Shown here: piece after piece, positions 54,301 to 64,000 of the stretch
Position numbering within the stretch: position 1 is the stretch's first letter
Layout of the letters: every line of letters starts with the position of its first letter
From: Mimachlamys varia
Lineage: Eukaryota > Mollusca > Bivalvia > Pectinida > Pectinidae
Length of the DNA: 64,000 bases
Reading direction: 5' to 3'
Assembly (NCBI GenBank): GCA_947623455.1
Contig: OX392532.1
Location: forward strand, 32,152,792 to 32,216,791
Notes under the pieces: model-generated
What the model was told of the DNA's origin: nothing
What the model saw: the letters and a program-made list of their open reading frames with translations, nothing else
The model's database searches: none
Position numbers and translations under genes: made by a program

Positions 54301-57300
54301 AGCGTAGGTGATCGTAACGCCAGTATATCGAGGATACTGCTAATAGGACGTAATAAAATCAAACAAACCAAACCTCCTATAATCTGAAAGCATTGGTATA
54401 CAGATAGTGTCACACCTAAAGTTCACCACTAATATCCGGAACTTGAGTACGATCAAACGCTCGTTCAGAAATCCCTAGACCAAGAAAGAAATGTGGTTCG
54501 TATAACCAACCGACATATGGGATTGTACATATACAATTTGTAATAGATGAATTATGCCGACAAGCATTTGCTCTCGGATATCATGCCACTGTTTTTGATC
54601 ACCGACTCATCGGTGATGCTAGTAGCCATAATTTTGGAAATCCAAATTTTAAAGATAAAATAGCTTTTTAACTAGCAATTAAGGGTCTGTTTTGGTATTA
54701 CAAGATCACCAAAAAACTTAACAAGCGACTTACTTGTGCTGCATGTATATCACATGCAAACGTCCACACGATTGTAGAGTAGACAAACAAACGTTACATG
54801 TATGCTGTTACAGGATTGAAGATTGGGTTTCGGATGAAACAGAGCAAGACAAGATACGAGATAAGATAGAGTCAGCAGAAGTCAAGAGTACCGTGCATCA
54901 AGTCATGAATACCATTAAAGAGGCAGGTCACGTGACTATCTATGACATATCAGATACGTCTGAAATGGGCCATGCCATAGACAGAGTCATATTGAAGGCA
55001 CTCATCAAAGGTAAACCTATATACTCTATTTAAGGAAACAGAAAAAAACATCAATTATCTTCTGAGGATAGAATCGTGCAGTTGTCAGTTGTCTTTTGTC
55101 GGCTCTTGAAAGGCATTGAAGATATGTATAGTTGCTAATATTCGCGAGAATTTTTATTTCGTTAAGTTTGCGAATGAATACAAAAAAGCGAAAATAAAAT
55201 CTATAAACTTTTGTTTTTAATATTGTGGTTCTTTTATATTTGGCTTCACAATTATTGTGTGACCGTGTAAATGAACCCGCAGACATAACATTCCGTAATT
55301 TTTACACCCACGAAATTTAACACCTTTACAGTATCGTAATTTCCTGCGTATTGCCCGCGGGATATACGATTTTTTTTACATCAGAAGAAGCATAATGTGG
55401 GCTATTTGCCGGTGCCGACTATCTGTGGATTTTTTTTACCAAATTATTAAAAATGCGGGCTAAACGTTGTTAAATGTTTCCACTTTCATCAAAACTTAGA
55501 TCTACGCTATTTTTAAGCATAAAATATCATTGATAGGTTTATATATATCTTTAATTATACACATAAATATAAAAAAGATTAAAAAACAAAGACTTTGCCG
55601 TAAGGCCTTTCTGCCCTCTCAGGCTTCTTCAGGCGGACAATTAATAACTTTTCTTCACACATAAACATATATATTTACAAAATTAACACAATATTTTTAT
55701 CATATGTCTCTGATTTCCAACATTCAAAACAAAAAAACACTCAGTCACATACAAAGCACATTCTTACTCGCTAGGTATACTTTCGACGTATAACCCGCGG
55801 GTAATCTGCCAGTGCGGGTTATCTGAAATTTATTTTACAAAAGCCACCAACATGCCTTAATTTACTTCCCGCGGGCTATACCCGGTGCGGGTAATACGCA
55901 GGAAAATACGGTATACGCATGTAACCTTGCCAAACACGATACAATTTTCAATCAAAATTTGAATTTGGATTAATGTTTTTGTTGTAGCTACGGTATTCTC
56001 TTTGTTTAATTGAAACACATGGCAAAGGTGAAAACTGTTCTAAACGATCGTTACAGTATCAGTTTTGTTATTTATCTGTACAGTTGCTATTTGTAATTAC
56101 TTTGATTCACCCTTTACTCTTTATGTGTTTTGAAAAATAACGACACCAGTTACATGTTTTAGTCATGTAGTCATGATGCTTACAGCAAATATTATTTAGG
56201 ATTATTTAAATGTTGGAATCGACTTGAATTTTTCAGGAAAACTCTCTCAAGCATATGAGAGATTATTTCTGTATTTACTGAAATACTTTTTATACTTATC
56301 GGGCTACTGTATGAAATTGTAGAGTTGTAAGATTATATTTGCAGTTAACCCCATTAAGCTTGCTCTCCACTGGGACAGAGATGACATCCTCGACTACGAG
56401 ATAGTACGTGACATGACAGTACGTATTTTCTTATTTAAGTTATTTGTCCATATATGCACTAATATTTGTATTGGCTTGGATGACCTAAATATTTCAAGAA
56501 TTACGCTCATTTTCACTTCCTATGCTCTTTGAATACCACATACACTACCATCGAAAAGTTTTGTTACAAGCTTTGTGTGCATTTTAAGCCATTAGCCAAC
56601 AAAAAATGAACACAACTGATGCAATTTCCTAAAGATAGACCACTTATCAATGACAAAAAAGTCCAGGGAAGTGTTCAGGAGTTCCCTCTGGTAGAAAATG
56701 AGCTATCTCACTCCTAAGGGGGTGAATGATTATAATATGACAGTGGAAGTATTGATATTTGATCAGATTTATATATTAAGTTTTTTATGTGGTATATAAA
56801 AAGTATGTTTTAAGTACAGATGATCTTTACTTAAAATCACTGGTTACAAAATTTGCTATGAATAATTCCGCAATAATCACTCAACTGTGGGTCATATTTG
56901 TAAAATGTTGCTAGATTTGTTCGAATACCAAACGAAGAAGAAAATTTACTTATCGCGAATAATTCCTCTTTAACACTAAATATTTGTATATTTTTATATT
57001 TGTAGAGAGATCAGATCCAAAATGCTCTGACCGACAAGAAAAGCATACTTTCAGCTCTACGGGCAAACAGGGTCGATTTCATGAAACTTGTAATGGATCA
57101 AGAAATTGCCATATTGACCCGCGAAACGCTGCAGTCGCTATACAGCGAGGTTGGTTACTTCACTTATCAGTAAATTCCATCTTAAAGATTCAGATTTAAT
57201 AATTAGGTTTAACTGCTTATTTCTAATGCAGATGTTGTTAAAATATGTATTTGAGGCATATTCACTCAATTGACACAGAACATTGATTATGTAAGTGTTA

Positions 57301-60300
57301 AATTACTAAACAAGTGAATAATAAGTTATTAAAGTTGAAAATAACAATTTAGCATACAATGTTAATTGCATTTTTACCAGTGAAATATCGGAAAATTTCA
57401 GCTAGATAAAACTTGGTAGTAACATCCCTACTTCTCCAACATATGGTGTTTACATGTCATAGTTGATTCGTTATTCTAGGACTTACACTAAATATCGCGA
57501 TTTTCATGATAGATGTCGACTGCTGACAACTAAACTAACAACACAAGGATTCGAGAGATGCAAATTAATCAGAACGTTGGATAAGTTTTATAGTCGCCGT
57601 CTTTGTCTCGTTGAGAAATATCTTTTATCTTAAGATGGACGTTTTTGAGTATGCTCGGACCTGACGTTTATTTAGATATGAATAAGATCTATTTGACGGG
57701 TGTCGTCGATGAAGTAGAAGACGCTTACTCTTACGGAACACCTGGTCTTATTCTCTTGTACTTTTACGATGGTCTCCATATGAATCTTTTCCCTTTTATC
57801 GAATTTTGCCCCTAGTTTAATCGATTGCGAGTTCCAATAATGATTTTATTGACGCTTCGGTATTTTCTAAAAAATCACTACTACTACCATTAAAAGTGAT
57901 GATATAAATTAAGATCAGATACCGTTGCGCACTATGTGTGTACTATTTTGTATTGGTCAACGATAAAAATTAATTTCATTAAATAAGAAAATTTTAAAAC
58001 CTTGAGTTCATTTTTTGTTTTGAAACTTAATAGATGTTAAATGATTTTTATTTATGTGTTTTAGTATATTTTTACAATGTGTTTTAAAATAACTTTGTAT
58101 ATCAACTTTAATAGCATGATAATTATTTTCTAGCCTTCATACTGATCTCGTCGGTATATTACATTTTTAAGCGAACCTCCCAGTTGCTTGATTGCCCAAA
58201 TAAACATTAATTTGTATTGTATTATATCATACCCATATCAATATTGAAATTATGATTTAGTTATAAACTAACATTTCATTTTGTGTGTGTTTTATCTATT
58301 GCAATCTGATGCCTAAATGTCTTTTAATCTTCCTGTTTTATTTACATCTAAAGCGTCCTGCCAGTATTTTGAGGACACTTATTTGGAAAACTCGACATAT
58401 CCACAATTTGGAAAAACATGTGAGTACAAAATCTTTTAACTGACAGGTTTATATAACAATAAAAGTACAGTGTACTGAAATTACTGTAGCGCTAAAACTC
58501 CAGCTTTTAACATGGAAGCTATTTATCGAGATTATGCTAATGCGTTGTGTCATCTTAGTGGTTATAACGGATGGATGCAATAATGGTTGCTTTTTTAATG
58601 TGTCGATTTATCAATCCCCCAGCTAATGACATCATTCAAACAGCATTTCTACAAATACATTATCGCGCAAAGGATACTGTTTGGAGGGTTCATTGTCCAA
58701 GTTAATTGGGAAGAAATACCACGGATTTAAAATAATAATGATTCAGGAGTTATCAATATTTTCTATTCTAATTACATTAAAAATTAGTTTTTTATCAAAA
58801 GACCTGAATCAGTCAAGAACTCAATATATGCTATATTAATTTTAAAATAGATAAATAAATAAAACTTCCAATCTTAAGTAGTAGTACCTGGAAACTTATC
58901 CAACACACCAAAGTGCCGAGCACGTGATGAAGACTATGGTCGCCAACTTGATCTCATCGAGAAACATTCTGTATCTTTGTGTGATATGAAGATGGACGTT
59001 ATTGAGTTTGCTTGTTAGTGTGTTTACTTGTTTTGATGACAATGATGGCTCGGTTCTCATTTTGAGGATTGATGCTTACTTGGATGTGACCAAGATTTAC
59101 ATGGCGGGTGTCGTTGATGAAGTAGAAGACGCTTACTCTTCCGGAACACCTGGTCTTATTTTCTTGTGCTTTTACAAGAGTCTCTATGTAAATCTTTCCT
59201 TTATTCCTTTTTTGCCCCTAGTTTAATCGATTTTGAGTTCGGATTATGGTTTTGTTTACGCTTTGGTATTCTCTGATTTTTTTTCTTATCTATGAGATAA
59301 CGTGATATTTAGATCCGCCCCCAACGTTACAATATGTTGATTTTATCAAACAGGTAATTTGTACTGTTATTTAAAAAAAAAAAAAACAATATCACCACAT
59401 TGTAAACACTACTTTCTTGAATGTAATTGCGCGTTTGCGATCTTTATATAGCAAATTTTGGATTTTGTTCCACATCGGAGCCGTGGTGGAGGCGTGGGTG
59501 TGTGTAGGTTAAATTCGCCATTATTATCATATCTCTCACAAAAATTAAAGCGTTAGTGCTAAAAGATACAACTTTGATCAGTTCTCTCTACAAACACATG
59601 GAAATATTTACACCAGAAATATCCTAATTTAAACTATAATAACTAATATTGCTTTCCTTAATAGGACTGTCTGAACCAGATTGGAGAACTTATGAAGGCA
59701 CTACTGGCATATTCTTATAGTCTTCATTGTGTGTATGTTGAGGAAAACGACCATCAAAACACAGGTCAAACCATTGAAAATCACTGTTTACACCTGTTTC
59801 TATGGAGTGTGCTTTCAAACAGGCAGGAGCTGGCAAAACTGTTTTGGAAATATGGAAATGTAAGTATGGTTTCATACGAATACACTGAAACAAAGCAGGA
59901 TGTTGTTATCAACAGAAAATTATAATTAATCAATACTTTCAATTAGACGAAATTAAAGAAAAAGGATATGTTTAAACGAAATTGTATGTAGAACTCCTTA
60001 TTGATGACTTTTTTTTGTAAAAGTATGAATAAAGCGAAGATTTATTCAAAATCCAAAAGGAGATATATGTAAAGACTATTTTTCATAAATCATAATTTCC
60101 AAACTGAAGAAAATGTTTACAAATATCCAAAAGGAGAAATAGACAAGACATACATAATAATAGGGTTTCTTTTTCTCTTTTAGATTTTAATATGTATACC
60201 ATCGTTTGAATGCAATTACATTATAGAATCTGGAGTTGTATTGGAATGAAAACGTAATCATTGATTATGTGTTTAGTTGCGTACATGTTTGGCTTGATGA

Positions 60301-63300
60301 CGGTAAATTTTCTGTTGGACCATTCACTTTTCATCAAGTTTAAAGAGATGATCGAACGTAACATATTTGTTACAGATAGCGAGATTCTACTGTACATATG
60401 TGTTGCCATGTAGTTGTTTGAGACACAATTATGGACAAAATATTTGCGTTTAAAGTTTAAACAAAATACTTATAAAAATGTTTTAACCAATAAATGAAAC
60501 CAGTGAATAAAACAAAACTTAATTGTGTTAATTCGCGAGGAAATACTATTGCAATTGGAATTATCAGAAGAATTCTTATAGGGGAAAGTAAAACCGATCA
60601 ATTTTTTTATTTTCAAGGAAAGTTTATCACGTTAGATGAACGATTGTAAATATAGATAGTTCCGATATTTTTTGTTTTAATTTTGCATTTGGTATAATTG
60701 TCAAATAATTTCGTTAGGATCACATCGCCGCTGCCCTGGTTGCATACGGACTGTTGAAGAGAATGGCGGACCACATTTCCAACAAAGAAACTCAGACGGA
60801 GCTGATTGAAAACGCAAAGTAAGGAAAGTTATCTATATACATAGTAGATATTAATCCAGACTCTGCAAAAGAAAATATTATCAAAATAATAGATGTGTCA
60901 AGACCTACCGATAGACAATTCTGCTTTCTTGGGCTTCGCTGAGAAATTATGTACCGTTTCTTTCAATTTTACAGTGAGTTTAGTCACCTGGCGCTCGAAG
61001 TTTTGAAAGAACTCAAAAAAGTGGACAAAAGGCAGGCTGAAAAGGCCCTGACTATTCCCGTAAAACCATGGGGAAGGCTCTCGTGCATGAAGATCGCAAT
61101 GATTACTTACAACAAATCTTTCGTTGAAAACACTTTTGTCCAATCGTTGTTGAGCTCAAAGTGGATGGGAAAGTTATCGTCTAAGAATCATGTTTTACTG
61201 GTGAGAAATTTAGTGTTTGGATTCAACATCTGCGCTAAACCGCACATTTTTTTACGAATCTTGATACAATTAATTGAAAACACGTTGTTTACTTTTGTTT
61301 TCTAAAATAACTCGCTATTTATATATTTCCATGCTCTTGTCTTAATTACATTTGATTGGTGCATTTTCAAGCTTATGGAATTTTGTAATTAAAAAAATTA
61401 ATGATTTTGTAAGAATGTTAAAGAAGTTATAATGTATAGGTATGTTTAGTCTATATCACATGAAAATCAAACTAAGTCATAGTACATATGTATAGGTAAT
61501 GTTGCTAAACATTTAAACGTATATACGAATAACAGATTTTTGGAATACAAATTATCATGAAAAAATCTTGAGTCTTAATTTTTCTTAAATTTTGAATCAG
61601 CCAATCACAATTAACGTTACAAAAAGTAACGTCATACGTGATTGGCTAAGCACAAACTTAAATCTAAAATTGTTTCATGATTTTGCGGTCAGGACCGTGT
61701 TTAAACCTATCCAGAGTGACAATTAAGTCGCATTTCATCTTCTGTCAAATAAACAAAGACATATGCATGAAGTGAATTTGTCTAAAAGTCTTGTATATAT
61801 TATTTTATATAAATCAAGATGGCGCTGAGTGTGCTACCGCCTATGCAGGTTTTGATACCGTGCCTGATCCACTTTAAAGAAGATGACGAGGTCAGTGGAC
61901 GTAATTCCTAAGTATAGGTTCCCTACGAGTGACACGTTGCAATGTTATCTATCTAAATTAATAACGATTAATGTACATTATATGTACGGAGATCATATTC
62001 GTGTATGATTAATAATTATTTGGATTAAATCACATAGATATAACCATCACCTGAAAATGTTTAAACAGTTCAATAGTAAATTGCATGAAGTTATTTTACA
62101 CGAAAATCACTATCATACCTGTTTAGCAAATGCCGGTTTAGACCAAAACGATTTTTTTAAAATTGTAATGACGCGATATATATTCCGGGTATTTTGTTTT
62201 AAAAATATTTTGTAGATATATCGTCGTGCGATGTCATCTGAGTACCCAATCTGATTAAAATACAGATCCTCACTATTACTATCGTGTGTAGGATCGATCC
62301 TACTGCGATAGTAATAGTGAGGATCTGTATTTTAATCAGATTGGAATGAAATACAATTGCCCTGAATGTTTCTTTAGATGTAGATATTTTTTTTTAAATA
62401 TTGAAAACATGGTATTACCACGATCAAGACAAAGTTATTACAATATTATTGAGTTTGAATAATATTGTATTGTAAAATACTGTTAATTCCGTTTTTGTGT
62501 CGCCTGAAAAGGCGACATATAGGGATCACTATGTCGACGGTGTCGGCGGCGGCAGTTTCCGTGCAATAACTTGAGTTTCCTTGGGCCAATCAAAGTCAAA
62601 CTTCATACAGGGCTTCCTTACCAAAAGTGCTCGCTTGGAATTGCTTTTTAGTGTCAAAGGTCAAAGGTCAAGGTCACTGTTGCTATAAATAGAAATTATG
62701 TTTCCGTGCGATAACTTGAATTTCCTTGTGCCAATCAAACTGAAGCTTCATACAGTGCTTCCTTACCAAAAATGCACACACTCGGGATTGCTTTTAAGAG
62801 TTAAAGTTCAAGGTCACTGTTGCTATAAATAGAAAATTGGTTTTTGTGCGATAACCTGAGTTTACTTGGGCCAATCAAACTCAAACTTCATAGAGTACTT
62901 CCTTACAAAATGTGCTCGCTTGGGATTGCTTTTCAGTGTCAAAGGTCAAGGTCACTGTTACTGTAAATAGAAAATCATTTTTCCTGGGCCAATCAAACTC
63001 AAACATCATACAGTGCTTCCTTACCAAAAGTGCTTGCTTTTGATTGCTCTCAGGGTCAAAGGTCAAGGTCACTTTTTCTATTCCACTTAGAACTGATACA
63101 ATGCATATGCATAGATAGCTCCTAAACTTATCTCCCAACTTGCTGCACAGGCGACACATCCACTTCCGTGGAATTCTTGTTTCTTATTTTGTAGTCTTTT
63201 GATTGTCCATATATTTTTATATATCCCCTACCAAGTAAATACGTGTTTTTCTTGGCCAAATGTGTGCAAACAAAAAAGTAGCCGCTGTAACGTACACGTC

Positions 63301-63957
63301 TTACGGTTCTAATACGCTTATATGCTGTTTAATTCATTTTTTCGGCATGCTGTATCTATTACTAAATTTAAAAGGTGCAGCACATGTGTGTGTTACGTTC
63401 TTTAATGATAGGGGGTGGCAGACTCTGCTGGTGGATTTTTAGTCCCCGAGGTTTGCTGGAGCCTCCATAGCCACAGTTAATCTCATTTGATTAGTGGCAC
63501 GGTACATAATATACACATTTTCGTAGTACACGATTTGAAATTATACCGAACTAGTTTAATTTTACTTCTAAATTCATAAAGTAAAGGGGTTTAACGCACC
63601 TGACCCTACTGCTTCTTCATTAGTTTAGAAATTTTGGATTCCCACCTTTTGGCCCCTAGCATCATTGAAGAGTCCTAGGAGGACGAAACAGCTGTATGGT
63701 GCAGTTTAATTCATTTTTTTCGGCATGCTGTATATATTACTAAATTGAAAAGGTGCAGCACATGTGCGTGTTACGTCATCCTTATTAATGGACACATTTT
63801 ACGTGTATGAAAACAACACTACAATAGTAATAAAAACCTTACATATTACAAGTGACTACGCATTCATCTATCATATACTATTTATTCAGAAGCATTGTTT
63901 TATTTTTGTTATGTAACAGCTTACTGAGGACCAGTCCAACACACCCTCGTCAAAAAC
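48308..63957 (+). CDS. TRPM: TRPM-family cation channel, N-terminal exons (partial gene)
   Basis: TRPM channels are tetrameric Ca/Mg-permeable cation channels; their long cytosolic N-terminus (SLOG domain plus melastatin-homology repeats) regulates gating. Exons 48850-48915, 49655-49841, 50643-50933, 51268-51368, 52135-52208, 54814-55010, 56345-56418, 57006-57149, 58354-58419, 59665-59859, 60718-60818, 60975-61200, 61819-61890 and 63920-63957 all join in phase (about 610 codons); a first exon at 48308-48349 is tentative. Family marks: KLPNLLISVTGGGEEFQ, SDGSFGGITKDIGESVRDAN, LDPNHSHYVLMNG, PAVLLVVGDG, IKLALHWDRDD, LHLFLWSVLSNRQELAKLFW, HIAAALVAYGLLKRMAD and CMKIAMITYNKSF. Six transmembrane segments, pore and TRP helix lie right of the window. 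The subtype (M2-like or M3-like) cannot be set. Confidence 0.92.
48850..48915 (+). CDS. TRPM: TRPM-like exon, start of homology region
   Basis: Acceptor 'ttgtttcag', donor 'gtatgt', phase 0. LKFGTLEFEGTGTTK matches the TRPM 'GxIEFxGxxxxxAxYVR' entry strand of the N-terminal domain. Confidence 0.88.
49331..49436. repeat. Foldback hairpin in a TRPM intron
   Basis: 'caccactcgtggttattgga' and 'atccaacaaccactcgttg' flank 'tatggaattt' / 'aaattccata'. The wider flanks (tatataccaccag / cctctatata) suggest an older foldback element. Confidence 0.75.
49655..49841 (+). CDS. TRPM: TRPM-like exon, SLOG domain part 1
   Basis: Acceptor 'gtaacag', donor 'gtatgt', ends phase 1. WDLKLPNLLISVTGGGEEFQ then the basic helix KIIRRCLINLARTTG, matching TRPM 'LPKLLISVHGG...LVKAAxTTG'. 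Confidence 0.94.
50290..50600 (+). repeat. Intronic repeat E, copy 1
   Basis: Runs from 'tgtgatatgaagatggacgt' to 'cgcttcgatattctctgatt'. Contains 'gggtgtcgtcgatgaagcag' and 'ccggaacacctggtcttatt'. The frame reads GVVDEAEDAYSSGTPGL. Other copies at 57640-57880 and 58985-59285, and a fragment at 49970-50055. Not part of the TRPM protein. Confidence 0.85.
50643..50933 (+). CDS. TRPM: TRPM-like exon, SLOG domain part 2
   Basis: Acceptor 'ttctataaag', donor 'gtacgt', phase 1 to 1. LWIVSDGSFGGITKDIGESV corresponds to 'WIxTGGxxxGVxxxVGxAV'. The canonical TGG is SDG here, a change at the usual nucleotide-binding-like loop. LDPNHSHYVLMNG matches 'LDxNHTHFILVDDG'. Confidence 0.93.
51268..51368 (+). 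CDS. TRPM: TRPM-like exon, SLOG domain part 3
   Basis: Acceptor 'cttcaccag', donor 'gtaaca'. IKVPAVLLVVGDGSDVIDTV matches TRPM 'IPVVCLVVEGGPNVIxxV'. Confidence 0.93.
51590..52040 (+). repeat. 56-bp tandem repeat in a TRPM intron
   Basis: Unit 'tttgttttatctgtacagtt' then 'gaatagtgcatggcttccat' and 'acataattgataagga'. Two near-perfect copies (51905-52015) with diverged ones to the left, interrupted by about 150 bp of other sequence. Confidence 0.8.
52135..52208 (+). CDS. TRPM: TRPM-like exon, SLOG domain end
   Basis: Acceptor 'atgacacag', donor 'gtaagt', ends phase 2. GSGKAADVLAYAYECA matches TRPM 'GSGRAADILAxAHxY'. Confidence 0.93.
52321..52565 (+). mobile_element. tRNA-derived SINE, family 1, full length
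   Basis: A box 'tggtgcagtgg', a poly-G run of about 17, B box 'ggttcgattcc', body 'cacctgcccgaccacgtggg' and 'ctccggtttcctcccacaat', tail 'tcataattgttgtaaaataa'. In the TRPM intron 52209-54813. Confidence 0.87.
52595..52800 (+). repeat. Repeat F, copy 1
   Basis: Contains 'catacagctgtttcgttgtc' and 'ttaggggtcaaaaggtggga'. A reverse-complement copy lies at 63575-63785. Confidence 0.8.
53471..53728 (+). repeat. 50-bp tandem repeat, five copies
   Basis: Unit 'ggagcgggtcggtgtggctt' then 'gtacatattgttagtacggt' and 'atcagctgac', period exactly 50. The last copy runs into 'gcttggctcggttggtagag'-like sequence at 53730-53765, a possible tRNA-type A box of a SINE fragment. Confidence 0.9.
54073..54335 (+). 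mobile_element. MITE C copy in a TRPM intron
   Basis: Starts 'gtccttgaataacctccagg' (diverged) and ends 'cagtatatcgaggata'; interior 'gtggtcacataacggtaac' as in other copies. Confidence 0.75.
54814..55010 (+). CDS. TRPM: TRPM-like exon, melastatin-homology region
   Basis: Acceptor 'gctgttacag', donor 'gtaaac'; phase 2 to 1. VHQVMNTIKEAGHVTIYDIS and HAIDRVILKALIK correspond to 'ITVFxxxxxxxxxDxAILxALLK' of TRPM. Confidence 0.92.
55326..55915. mobile_element. DNA-transposon remnant with terminal inverted repeats
   Basis: Left tip 'cagtatcgtaatttcctgcg' then 'tattgcccgcggg'; right tip 'cccgcgggctatacccggtg' then 'cgggtaatacgcaggaaaat'. About 590 bp, in the TRPM intron 55011-56344. No transposase is visible. 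Confidence 0.8.
56345..56418 (+). CDS. TRPM: TRPM-like exon, helical repeats
   Basis: Acceptor 'tatttgcag', donor 'gtacgt'. NPIKLALHWDRDDILDYEIV matches 'QLxLALAWNRVDIARSEIF'. Confidence 0.94.
57006..57149 (+). CDS. TRPM: TRPM-like exon, helical repeats
   Basis: Acceptor 'atatttgtag', donor 'gttggt'; 48 codons, phase 0. IQNALTDKKSILSALRANRV then DFMKLVMDQ matches 'MxDALVxDRVDFVKLLLEQG'. The donor is weak, but phase and length fit. Confidence 0.88.
57640..57880 (+). repeat. Intronic repeat E, copy 2
   Basis: Same as copy 1 with more changes; reads GVVDEVEDAYSYGTPGL. Intron between TRPM-like exons 57006-57149 and 58354-58419. Confidence 0.8.
58354..58419 (+). CDS. TRPM: TRPM-like exon, short
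   Basis: Acceptor 'acatctaaag', donor 'gtgagt', 22 codons (RPASILRTLIWKTRHIHNLE ...). It is accepted because of phase 0 on both sides and good splice sites. Another frame (YFEDTYLENSTYPQ) is also open but out of phase. Confidence 0.6.
58985..59285 (+). repeat. Intronic repeat E, copy 3
   Basis: Reads GVVDEVEDAYSSGTPGL with the same flanking phrases as copy 1; next intron. Confidence 0.82.
59665..59859 (+). CDS. TRPM: TRPM-like exon, conserved LFLW motif
   Basis: Acceptor 'tccttaatag', donor 'gtaagt', 65 codons. HLFLWSVLSNRQELAKLFWK is one of the best conserved TRPM segments ('DLFLWAVLxNRxEMAxxFW'). Confidence 0.96.
60718..60818 (+). CDS. TRPM: TRPM-like exon
   Basis: Acceptor 'tttcgttag', donor 'gtaagg', ends phase 2. 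DHIAAALVAYGLLKRMADHI matches 'xxIAAALAAxKILKxMSxx'. Confidence 0.95.
60975..61200 (+). CDS. TRPM: TRPM-like exon
   Basis: Acceptor 'aattttacag', donor 'gtgaga'. FSHLALEVLKELKKVDKRQA, WGRLSCMKIAMITYNKSFVE and SSKWMGKLS match the 'YExLAxxLLxECY', 'WGxTTCLxLA' and 'xIWxGKL' run before the membrane domain. Confidence 0.96.
61819..61890 (+). CDS. TRPM: TRPM-like exon, pre-membrane linker
   Basis: Acceptor 'ataaatcaag', donor 'gtcagt', 24 codons. LSVLPPMQVLIPCLIHFK resembles the TRPM 'LLxxLxPPLIxxLxFK' pre-S1 segment. Confidence 0.85.
62248..62342. repeat. Perfect hairpin
   Basis: Arms 62248-62285 and 62306-62342 ('aatctgattaaaatacagat' ... 'tactatcg' and complement) are essentially perfect over about 37 bp, with a 20-bp loop that itself contains 'ggatcgatcc'. 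In the TRPM intron 61891-63919. Confidence 0.9.
62495..63180 (-). mobile_element. Dispersed repeat with about 125-bp units
   Basis: Starts 'gtgtcgcctgaaaaggcgac' and ends 'ggcgacacatccacttccgt'. About four units carry 'cttccttaccaaaagtgctc' and 'ggtcaaaggtcaaggtcact'. Minus-strand frames here are repeat artefacts. Confidence 0.82.
63330..63785 (-). repeat. Repeat F, inverted copy plus a duplicated end
   Basis: 63575-63785 is the reverse complement of 52595-52800 ('ccaccttttggcccctagca', 'gaaacagctgtatggtgcag'). Its last 60 bp ('ttcggcatgctgtatatatt') are repeated at 63340-63400. Confidence 0.8.
63920..63957 (+). CDS. TRPM: TRPM-like exon, last in window
   Basis: Acceptor 'tatgtaacag', donor 'gtaagt', ends phase 2 (LTEDQSNTPSSKT). 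Hydrophilic linker; too short to recognise on its own, placed by phase and splice sites. Confidence 0.6.
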
Positions 63958-64000
63958 GTAAGTGACTAATTTTACCATAACACTCATTATTATTGATACA

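Noticed and set aside
58354..58419. Alternative reading CQYFEDTYLENSTYPQFGKT of the short TRPM exon
   Set aside because: It needs phase 1 on entry, while the preceding exon ends in phase 0; the phase-0 reading fits both neighbours.
61990..62220. Additional TRPM exon in this intron
   Set aside because: No open frame with acceptor and donor in the right phase.

Overview
The window is AT-rich animal nuclear DNA with split genes (GT-AG introns), tRNA-derived SINEs, MITEs, a non-LTR retrotransposon and long satellites. The repeat vocabulary (for example the element opening 'aagaggcccaatgggcctg', and SINE tails with 'ggttttctccgggtactcc') is what I associate with molluscs, most likely a bivalve. 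That assignment is inference from remembered repeat style and protein similarity, not a database search.

Three protein-coding genes are supported. (1) Mevalonate kinase, MVK, minus strand: four 5' exons at 11817 down to 6253, giving residues 1-214. The C-terminal half is not visible and probably lies left of the window. (2) MMAB, cob(I)alamin adenosyltransferase, plus strand, complete: nine phase-consistent exons from 11952 to 24458, 226 residues, with a plausible mitochondrial leader. MVK and MMAB are head to head with only 134 bp between their start codons, as in vertebrates. (3) A TRPM-family cation channel, plus strand, from about 48308 to beyond the right edge: 14 phase-consistent exons, plus a tentative first exon, covering the N-terminal SLOG/melastatin-homology region. 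The transmembrane part is outside the window.

Layout: 1-1540, weak exon-like pieces of unknown gene; 1598-2575, AT-rich palindromic array; 2578-4010, 56-bp satellite; 4.0-6.25 kb, dispersed repeats including a MITE; 6.25-11.8 kb, MVK exons with a 1.8-kb repeat element in intron 3 that carries arrays of AGGTCA half-sites; 11.95-24.46 kb, MMAB, whose introns hold at least four repeat families; 24.5-27.6 kb, intergenic MITEs and repeat fragments; 27.6-29.94 kb and 38.3-40.64 kb, a 2.34-kb direct duplication; 30.4-37.7 kb, a non-LTR retrotransposon on the minus strand with ORF1, a CRE-rich tandem spacer, a 2A-like motif and a frameshifted ORF2; 40.6-44.1 kb, mostly featureless; 44.1-48.13 kb, a 29-bp minisatellite of about 139 copies; 48.3-64 kb, the TRPM-like gene with repeat-laden introns.

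MVK (isoprenoid/sterol synthesis) and MMAB (adenosylcobalamin supply for methylmalonyl-CoA mutase) probably share one short bidirectional promoter. The TRPM-like gene shows no functional link to them. Most remaining sequence is mobile or tandem repeat. The most interesting signals are the ancient MVK/MMAB pair, the 2A motif and CRE repeats of the retrotransposon, the nuclear-receptor half-site arrays in dispersed repeats, and inverted MITE pairs bracketing MMAB exons 5 and 6.
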